Origin: Nymphaea colorata
Taxonomy: Eukaryota > Streptophyta > Magnoliopsida > Nymphaeales > Nymphaeaceae
Assembly (NCBI RefSeq): GCF_008831285.2
Contig: NC_045146.1
Location: 9,498,972-9,562,971 of the forward strand
Length of the DNA stretch: 64,000 nucleotides
Direction: 5' to 3'
Within the stretch, counting starts at the first letter, position 1. Each line of letters starts with the position of its first letter. Of this stretch, positions 58,301 through 64,000 are shown piece by piece. A program made the translations under genes and the position numbers. Under the pieces are notes generated by a model. The model was given only the letters and a program-made list of their open reading frames with translations, was not told the DNA's origin and searched no databases.

Positions 58301-61022
58301 GGAGAAAACTGCCTTAGTGACTGGAGTAGCTGCCTTAGCAGTAGCTTTGTTCGACATAGACGTAGAAGCGAGATGTCTATGTTTGTCCCAGCAGCGGTCT
58401 TCAAGATGTCCTTGCTTCCCACAAAAGGTACAACTGCAGTCTTCCTCTGCCACTATACAACCTCTGCCCCATACACTGCCCATTGTGCTATGGCCTCTTT
58501 CTCCAGAAACAACAAGACTGAAATTTCTAAGACTCCAGCAGCATGGGAAGACAGGAAATAGTGTGTTTGCTAAGCGTCAAACTCTGATACCATGTAAATT
58601 TTCTAATTAGATGCAAAAACTGTAACAAGAAACCCAAGAAGCAAGAAGGAATTCTCAAGGAAGCAAACTTCACCAAGGCACCAAAACACAAACCAAAGTC
58701 AGCGCACTGAGGCACTAAGACAAGACTGAAAAAGCATCACAAAGGAACCTTTTTATGCATTCAGAGAGAGCTGTGGGGCCTCCTGAGCTCTAACAGTAAC
58801 AATAAGGACAAAAAACTGAAAAAATGTAGAAAAGAAAATGAGAAAGAAAAATAAAAAAATACAAGTAACTCCTATGTATTATCAATATATAATATATGAA
58901 TCATATAATATTATAATCTATAATAACTAAAATATATGCAGATGATGTCATATACGTATAGCAACTTTATAATATGATAAGATAGATATATACAAGTACT
59001 TACATAAAGTCTATTATATTCCATTATAAGAATGACTGGATATGTGATTCTTCTGTTGACTTGTGATGCCAACTGACTGAAGAGGGAAGACCTCTCCATG
59101 ACACAATTAGATCATGACATTTCCTGTAATTATGGCATCTCTAATTGCAGTGTTTCACAATACAGGGTCATGGTTTCCAGAAGGATCTCATGGCAATGCT
59201 GCTAGATTTGAAGCCCCAATTTGTGCGATTTCCAGGTACTTATGAATTAGTTACTTTTACTTGCTGCAAAACTAGTTCCCACACCGGCTTAGGCAATGTT
59301 TTGCTAATTTTTAATACAGAATTCTTTCATGAACATTTCAGAACATTGTACTTTTAGATTTATATTTACTGAAGGCTGGACTGCACAATAAAATGCAAAA
59401 TATTCTTCGAGACCCAGATAGATCTTGTGTGAATCTTTTCTTATTGTTTGAGAAAAGCTTCGTGTATTCTAGAAAATTAAGTACCATAGCATCCTGTTAT
59501 TTTTTTCTCTTGAGATCTCGAATTTAAAAACAGTAAATTTGGACTTTCAATGGCTTCATGCCTAATTATGTGGTCAGTGTTTCTGATAATCCAACTATTT
59601 GGGTTTGGTATATCTAAGCCTCTAGGGTTTTCTTCTTGAACATGTTAGTTGGAGAAACAGACAGTTCAACACATTTTTGGTACTAAGATGTTGGCGAAGT
59701 ATGACATGGCGAGTATTATTTTTCCTGTGTTAATTTTTATTGTTCTATAATGTGGTACAGGTGGCTGTTATGTTGAAGGTGAGTGGATGAGAAATGCATT
59801 TCATTGGAAGGATACAATTGGCCCCTGGGAAGAGAGACCTGGACACTTTGGTGATGTTTGGGGATACTGGACTGATGATGGGCTTGGGTATTTGGAACTT
59901 CTTCAGGTAAATTTTCATCAAAGTCTGAGGTTCTTTGGCAGCTCAAAAACCCTTAGATTGCTTACACATTTTCATATTGTTTTACAATATTTTCTTTTGG
60001 GCTAACTGTAGCTTGCAGAAGATCTTGATGCGTCACCAATATGGGTTGTTAACATTGGTATGATTACTTTCTTGAATGTTATATTTGATATTGATGCATT
60101 CTCGTTCTTGGTTTGATTTACTGCTTACCCTGTCAGGGATCAGTCATCGTGAACAGGTGGAAACCTCTATTTTGTTACCATTTGTTCAGGTATACTGTTT
60201 ATCTTTTCGCTCTTTCCCTCAATCGATGGAAACACCATGCATAATAGTTATAAATAGAACATCTCTGAAAAAGAAGCCCACCATTCTTTTCAATATGAAC
60301 AAAAAAAGTGAACTTATGGTGGCCTATGCCAGTATTCGCCTCAATATTGTTTGTTTCTCATTTTCAGGTGTTATAGTTAACAAATGATCCCACTACATGC
60401 AACGTTGATTGCTTTTCCAAAAGCAACTAGTTGATTCAAATTTTTTAGCAACTAGTTGATTCAAATTTTTTGACATTCTTACATGGCTCAAGCTTATTGT
60501 AGTAAATCACTTCTGTTCTTGTGCTCTTTCTAGATAGTAGAGACTACTGTAGATTGGAGTAACTTATTTTAGATAAAAGTTTTCAGCATTTTCTATCATT
60601 TTGCTGTACTTTTTTAGTCAGTCCAGTTTTTTAGTCATTGTCTATTTTTTGTAGTCATTGTCTCTTTCCATGCATCGACTGTTCAATCTTCTTTCTGTTT
60701 CTCTATATGTTTTTTCGCAATTACCCACTGCAGCTTGTTGGACCAATGTCCTAACAATCTTTTTCCTTCTGTCCGTTTGTAGTGATGATATACTCAGTGC
60801 TTGTATTCATGACTATTCTTTTCATTGGGGTACCCGAAGTATTCATTTACCCATCTACTTCTATGAATTTGATTTAGGATGTGCTAGACAGCATTGAGTT
60901 TGCCAGAGGTAATTCAACTTCAAAATGGGGTTCTGTTAGGGCAGCAATGGGACATCCAGAGCCTTTCCAATTGAATCATGTTGCTCTTGGTAACGAGGAT
61001 TGTGGTAAACCATATTATCGAA
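49336..61022 (+). CDS. ASD1: Alpha-L-arabinofuranosidase, glycoside hydrolase family 51 (5' ten exons, 3' end outside window)
   Basis: It removes arabinose side chains from cell-wall arabinoxylan, arabinan and pectin in the apoplast. Exons: 49336-49518, 50268-50322, 53948-54159, 54478-54599, 54712-54865, 59166-59235, 59761-59906, 60012-60057, 60137-60189, 60878-61022. All junctions are GT-AG and the phases join into 395 open codons. Residues 1-30 form a signal peptide with a hydrophobic core (VSVLCLIVVCGFMG). FGIFFE/EINHAGAGG spans exons 1-2; a carbohydrate-binding-like region fills exons 3-5; the catalytic domain starts at GHGFQKDL in exon 6. Glu387 in LGNED (exon 10) is the expected acid/base. 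The nucleophile Glu lies in later exons not seen. Introns 2 and 5 hold retrotransposons; intron 10 enters an LTR at about 61158. The start ATG is the first in frame before the signal peptide. No stop or frameshift in the exons, so it is probably functional. The symbol follows the Arabidopsis family; orthology to ASD1 or ASD2 was not tested. Confidence 0.95.
49598..49717 (+). CDS. Small hydrophobic ORF in intron 1, 39 codons
   Basis: The frame MAILVVIIAIVSSSLLILAA continues to IGGIAFAAV and ends NDAKPSSRYP before TAG. It is one long membrane-type segment with a short polar tail and a more GC-rich composition than the rest of the intron. It could be chance, an alternative first exon or a captured fragment. 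I do not recognise it. Confidence 0.2.
   Translation: MAILVVIIAIVSSSLLILAAIGGIAFAAVNDAKPSSRYP
51090..51490 (-). pseudogene. Copia reverse transcriptase fragment in intron 2
   Basis: On the minus strand the words LKKSLYGL (followed by a degraded Lys-Gln-Ala-Pro-x-x-Trp), then FVDDIIVAGNSRDNIKDI near 51300-51250, identify the Copia RT palm. One or two frameshifts and stops are present. It runs opposite to the host gene and to the Copia remnant that follows at 51680. Confidence 0.85.
51680..53880 (+). mobile_element. Decayed Copia element in intron 2 (gag and integrase remnants), split by a TRIM
   Basis: A gag zinc knuckle reading CIEKGHTKTNCW lies at about 51930-51965, with its first Cys replaced by Ser. 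Integrase words follow beyond the TRIM: NKNEIVERKHRQI at about 53460-53500 and CRLVGYAIDYKGYPCFDY at about 53740-53785. The same strand as the gene. Many stops; LTRs not identified. Confidence 0.75.
52181..52635 (+). mobile_element. TRIM: terminal-repeat retrotransposon in miniature
   Basis: LTR1 52181-52370 and LTR2 52447-52635 both run TGTAACA...GGTTGTTACA, 190 and 189 bp, with roughly 10% difference by eye. The 76-bp interior starts with a primer site GATATCAGAGCC at 52374 (tRNA-Met, one mismatch) and ends with the polypurine tract TTAAGGGGGGTGGAT. Target duplication CTTAT is at 52176-52180 and 52636-52640. It has no coding capacity, so it depends on enzymes from another LTR element. It inserted into the decayed Copia gag inside intron 2. 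Confidence 0.95.
55004..55676 (-). mobile_element. 3' LTR of a minus-strand Copia element in intron 5
   Basis: In + orientation it starts TGTTGATCTTAACG and ends TTTTTTCAACA, so outer bases TGTTGA/TCAACA are inverted. On its minus-strand upstream side lies a purine tract GAGGGGCAG and the end of a Copia pol. A TATATA-containing stretch is near 55100. The far-side 5-bp flank is GTAGG (54999-55003); its partner was not located. Confidence 0.75.
55680..55960 (-). pseudogene. C-terminal end of Copia pol (RNase H side) in intron 5
   Basis: On the minus strand the frame gives KEQVVDLFTTPLSISRFWQC and then KLSMIDICAPN before a stop, the usual last 30-40 residues of a Copia polyprotein, directly upstream of the LTR above. 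The rest of that pol is not recognisable. Confidence 0.8.
56233..56322. repeat. Direct duplication, 45-bp period
   Basis: CAGTATATGCTATGATATCA with the flanking AATCTGC and AAGAGAAT occurs twice, at 56233 and 56278, with one difference. Confidence 0.9.
57157..57379 (-). mobile_element. Copia primer site and 5' LTR, - orientation, in intron 5
   Basis: The minus strand reads TCTCGTAACA then TGGTATCAGAGC (57168-57157), so an LTR ends at 57169 and reverse transcription would proceed leftwards. In + orientation the LTR begins TGTTACGAGAGAGAG. The right border near 57379 is inferred from where Copia integrase sequence starts. An exact 13-bp hairpin lies inside. Confidence 0.65.
57216..57247. repeat. 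Perfect 13-bp inverted repeat
   Basis: AACCCTAATCTCT (57216-57228) and AGAGATTAGGGTT (57235-57247) are exact complements around a 6-base loop. It lies inside the LTR; the arms also contain plant telomere-like CCCTAA words. Confidence 0.9.
57440..58592 (-). pseudogene. Copia gag and pre-integrase remnant with primer site, in intron 5
   Basis: On the minus strand a primer site TGGTATCAGAG (58592-58582) follows an LTR. Then comes a gag zinc knuckle CTFCGKQGHLEDRC near 58440-58400 with all four metal ligands. At 57690-57440 lies FQWHLHLGHSSMSKL, the histidine-rich pre-integrase motif, and a frameshifted GKHYRSSF. Protease in between is not clear. The element is cut near 57380 by the LTR described above, so the insertions are nested. 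Confidence 0.85.
58593..59004 (-). mobile_element. 5' LTR of the gag-bearing Copia element in intron 5
   Basis: It begins in + orientation TGTAAATTTTCTAATTAG right at the primer site and ends CAAGTACTTACA, giving TGTAA/TTACA ends. The left border is firm, the right border is inferred. Exon 6 of the host gene starts 160 bases further on. Confidence 0.65.
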
Positions 61023-61157
61023 GTATGTACCATTGTAAATTATTCATTTCTTTTATGAATATAAGTTCCATCACCATTCAATGAATAGCAAAATCATAAA
61101 CCATTGTTTTTGTTCTTATATTAACTTATATTTTGCTCAGGTTGTATGGTTATTTAA

Positions 61158-64000
61158 TTATGTCAATTGGCCACGACATGAAAAGGCCACTCAAGGGCCA
61201 CAGTAACACAATCTCAATCACATGCAAGACATGCTTAAACATTTCATTTCAGTCATAGCATTCACATGCCCATCAATCACATACATTTGTTCACACACAT
61301 TTTATTCACATACATTTATTTTCATTAGCTTTAGTGAATTGACGGTTCCTGTGGGTGCAAACACAGGCACGTGCACACCATCGGCGGCCCATAGCCGAGA
61401 GACAACCCCCGTGGTGGCCCATAACAGTATGGATCCATTCATCTGCTGCAGTGGTAGAGCACTTATCCATGTATGTGTGAATTCCAAGGAGAGATACTCA
61501 GCCTTCCCTAGGACACCCAGGTTGGAAAGGCGGGAGCCCAACGCTCCAAGCACATCACACAACAGTACCCTGGGGCCTTGCACCGCCTACGCTCCAAACA
61601 GGCGAGACCAGTGGCGAAAGCAGGACGTCTCCCAAACACATAGCCACATCCCACTGGCATCTCATCCCTTATTCTTTCATTATTATCATTATAATAGCAC
61701 AATCACAAAATGACTGGCTAGCTCATGAGGTTGGTACACTTCACGAGTGCACCCACATCTCCAATTGCCTCCACACGAGGTCTACACATAACATTAACAG
61801 TCATAGCTATCCATCATACAATACGGGTACAACTACCCTCCAATTTCAATCAATTGCATTATTGCACACGGCAATACATATGCAACAAATCACAACATTC
61901 ACATCTTATCAAACACATCAATCAGATCTTTCAAAACTTGGCCAAATCCCGGAGAGTAGTCTCGATCCGTGATGGCTCGTAGCTGTCCTATGAAATTATC
62001 ATTCTATGATGCCCTCTAATGCACAATCGGGGTCGAGGAGACACTCGACTCGATACCCCACCTCATCTATCCTAAGCAGTTATCAATTCTAGCATGCACA
62101 TGAAAATGCGTGACAGTTTTCAAAACAAGCTTCTAATAGCTTTCCAAAACAGAACTTGTCACATGACAAATCATTCACAATCACACACATCAGTCACACC
62201 TTTCAAAACTTAGCCAAACCACGGAGAGTAGTCTCGATCATTGATTGGATCGTATCTGTCCTAGACAATTATCATTTTAGGATGCTTTCTAATGCATAAT
62301 TGGGGTCGAGGAGATACTCGACTCGATACCCCACCTCATCTGTCCTAAATAGCAAATACGTAACATTTTTAAAACATGCTTCTCATAGCCTTTCAAAACA
62401 AATCATATCATATATCAAACAATTTGCATGCATACACACATTCATTCACAAAACAATCCATCAATCACATCACAATCATAGGATCCCACGATCCTAGGAA
62501 CACACATTCACACAATTGCCCAGGCAGAGATTTGCCTAGAATGTTGCCATACCTGTCGCGCGTCCACTAAACACCTCGAACTACGACCCACTTTGCTCAA
62601 GGCTTACTTGACGTGCCCGGTGTACCTGCAAACATAACCAAATGGTAAGTTCTCTACTCGTTTCGCTTACAATCGATACAAATCTGAAAATACCATCATC
62701 GAGGCATGTCTTCGCCTCAAATGGGTGTCAACACACAAAACCCTTCAAAAAGGTCTCTTCCCAACCCATGAGGTTGCCACCAATGATTAGAACTCAAAAC
62801 TTGTATTCGACTTATCACATGTACGATTCTCACTTGTTTTCCTTAGTTGAGGTGTCTTCCCTATTGTAAGATTCTCAACATACAACTTATATGCACATCA
62901 ATAGAAGCATATTTCCCCAAGCTCACCAAAACGATTCTAACGTTCTCCACAACAATACAATCTCTACCATGCTTCTTAATTGCTTCGAAAATCAACCCAT
63001 CATGCTTATAAGATCATTGTAGATATGGATCATCGTCCCTCCACATGAGTCTTAGACCTTCCCCAAAATAGCGACATCTCTAGCATGCCTTCTAAATCAT
63101 CAATTCTTAATTCTAGCATGCTCAAACAATAGTTATACGTACTCCAACAGAAAATTTACAACAATCTAGGCTCGGTTAGGTCTCGCTCACCCCAATCAAA
63201 GAGTCCGAACTGCTGCGATGCTTCCGGCAACCACCTCAAGCGTTCAACGATCCCCAAATGGCAAAAACCATGCAATGCCGCCACCACCAATGCCTTCTAG
63301 TCGTTGTTATGAGGGAAGAACGAGTCCCCCAATCCAACAGCCACATGAGAATCAAAATCGGCGAAAAGGGAAGTTTAAAAGAGGGGTTTGTCGTTAGAAG
63401 TGGCCCACAATAGCTGTGTGGGAGGCTGAAGACGAGTGAGAGAGGGAGAACCAAGGGTTCGGGTGAGAGAGAAGGGTCTGGTGCAAGAGAGAAGGAAAGA
63501 CGTAAGGGACTGTTCGGTTGAGGGAGAGGGCTCGAGCAGAGGGCGTGGGCAAAGAGAGAGCGAGAGAGAATGTGGAGGAAGGCGTGACAAAAGAGACGCG
63601 AGAGTGTGCAGGGAGAGAGAACGATGACACATAGGAAAGAGACGGATGGAGAGAGTAAGAGAGACCGCAGAGAGAGAGAGATGCGAGTAAGGAGCACGAG
63701 AGAAAGAGGGGCATTCAACGAAGAACAATCGGGCCTACCTTTGATGGGTCTGAATCCTATTGCCTACTGGACTGAGGGAGAGGCGTCAGAAGAGGAAAAC
63801 AGCGAAAGAGGGAGGAGGAGAAGAAAGAAGAAAGGGGAACCGATGGCTTACCTATGCGCCACCACCGCCGTCGCCCTTCACCTTCTCCGCTGTTGCCATC
63901 TCTTCCGCCTCCTTCTTCTTGTGCTGTGTGCAACCCAGCGGGACGAGGGAGAAGAGGTAAGGTCGAGGGAGAAGACGCAAGATAAGAGCCCCTCGCGCGA
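61158..64000 (-). mobile_element. Gypsy LTR in intron 10, cut by the window end
   Basis: From 61701 onward the sequence parallels 43431-45412 in the same direction, down to the GA-rich part (63420-63980). Its left border is probably TGTCAATTGGCCACGAC at 61158, since unmatched gene intron lies before it. The stretch 61158-61700 has no counterpart at 43 kb. The frames here are low-complexity or antisense by-products. Whether a complete element lies beyond the window cannot be seen. Confidence 0.6.
61904..62350. repeat. Internal duplication in the LTR, about 280-bp period
   Basis: CTTTCAAAACTTGGCCAAAT, GAGTAGTCTCGATC, GGTCGAGGAGAC and GATACCCCACCTCATCT recur at about 61929-62075 and 62207-62343. 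The related LTR at 43.4 kb has one copy, so the duplication arose in this copy or was lost in the other. Confidence 0.8.

Noticed and set aside
59737-59946. Minus-strand frame over exon 7
   Set aside because: Antisense shadow of a supported exon.
61440-61470. tRNA-like words TGGTAGAGCACTTATCC
   Set aside because: No matching acceptor, anticodon or T-arm fold around it; it lies in LTR sequence.
63236-63960. Overlapping open frames on both strands up to 160 codons
   Set aside because: Same GA-rich LTR block as at 44.8-45.4 kb; compositional artefact.

Overview
The window is nuclear DNA from a flowering plant. The evidence is GT-AG split exons, an endogenous pararetrovirus, several classes of plant LTR retrotransposon with tRNA-Met primer sites, and very little intact coding sequence. 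All calls come from reading and translating the sequence by eye; no database search was run.

Only one protein-coding gene is convincing: a GH51 alpha-L-arabinofuranosidase on the + strand. Its first ten coding exons lie between 49336 and 61022 and join in frame. The 3' part, including the catalytic nucleophile, is outside the window. Introns 2, 5 and 10 are swollen by retrotransposons, including a compact TRIM with a perfect 5-bp target duplication.

Layout: 0.4-1.6 kb, a decayed HD-ZIP III transcription-factor pseudogene (- strand). 2.3-15.7 kb, an endogenous caulimovirid with two head-to-tail intergenic regions; copy A keeps movement- and coat-protein remnants, copy B keeps protease and the start of reverse transcriptase. 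Copy A is split by a 3.3-kb DNA transposon (6755-10081) that carries an exon of a cytokinin-receptor CHASE domain and an exon of a plant membrane protein. 15.7-17.3 kb, sparse sequence with two weak exon-like pieces. 17.3-24.7 kb, a decayed Copia element (- strand) split by a 4.2-kb solo LTR. 24.7-34.4 kb, a decayed Tat/Ogre-like Gypsy element (+ strand) inserted at the Copia gag end. 34.4-39.5 kb, short duplications, microsatellites and two exon-like pieces. 39.5-48.1 kb, a stack of Gypsy LTRs and a chromovirus-type gag (- strand). 48.1-61.0 kb, the arabinofuranosidase gene. 61.1-64.0 kb, another Gypsy LTR related to the one at 43.4-45.4 kb and cut by the window end.

I do not see a new multi-gene system. 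The most unusual items are the gene-capturing transposon inside a tandem endogenous pararetrovirus, the clean TRIM in intron 2, and the solo LTR with a perfect-looking 187-bp tandem duplication. Most coding-like ORFs are broken transposon or virus remnants, so they are entered as pseudogenes.
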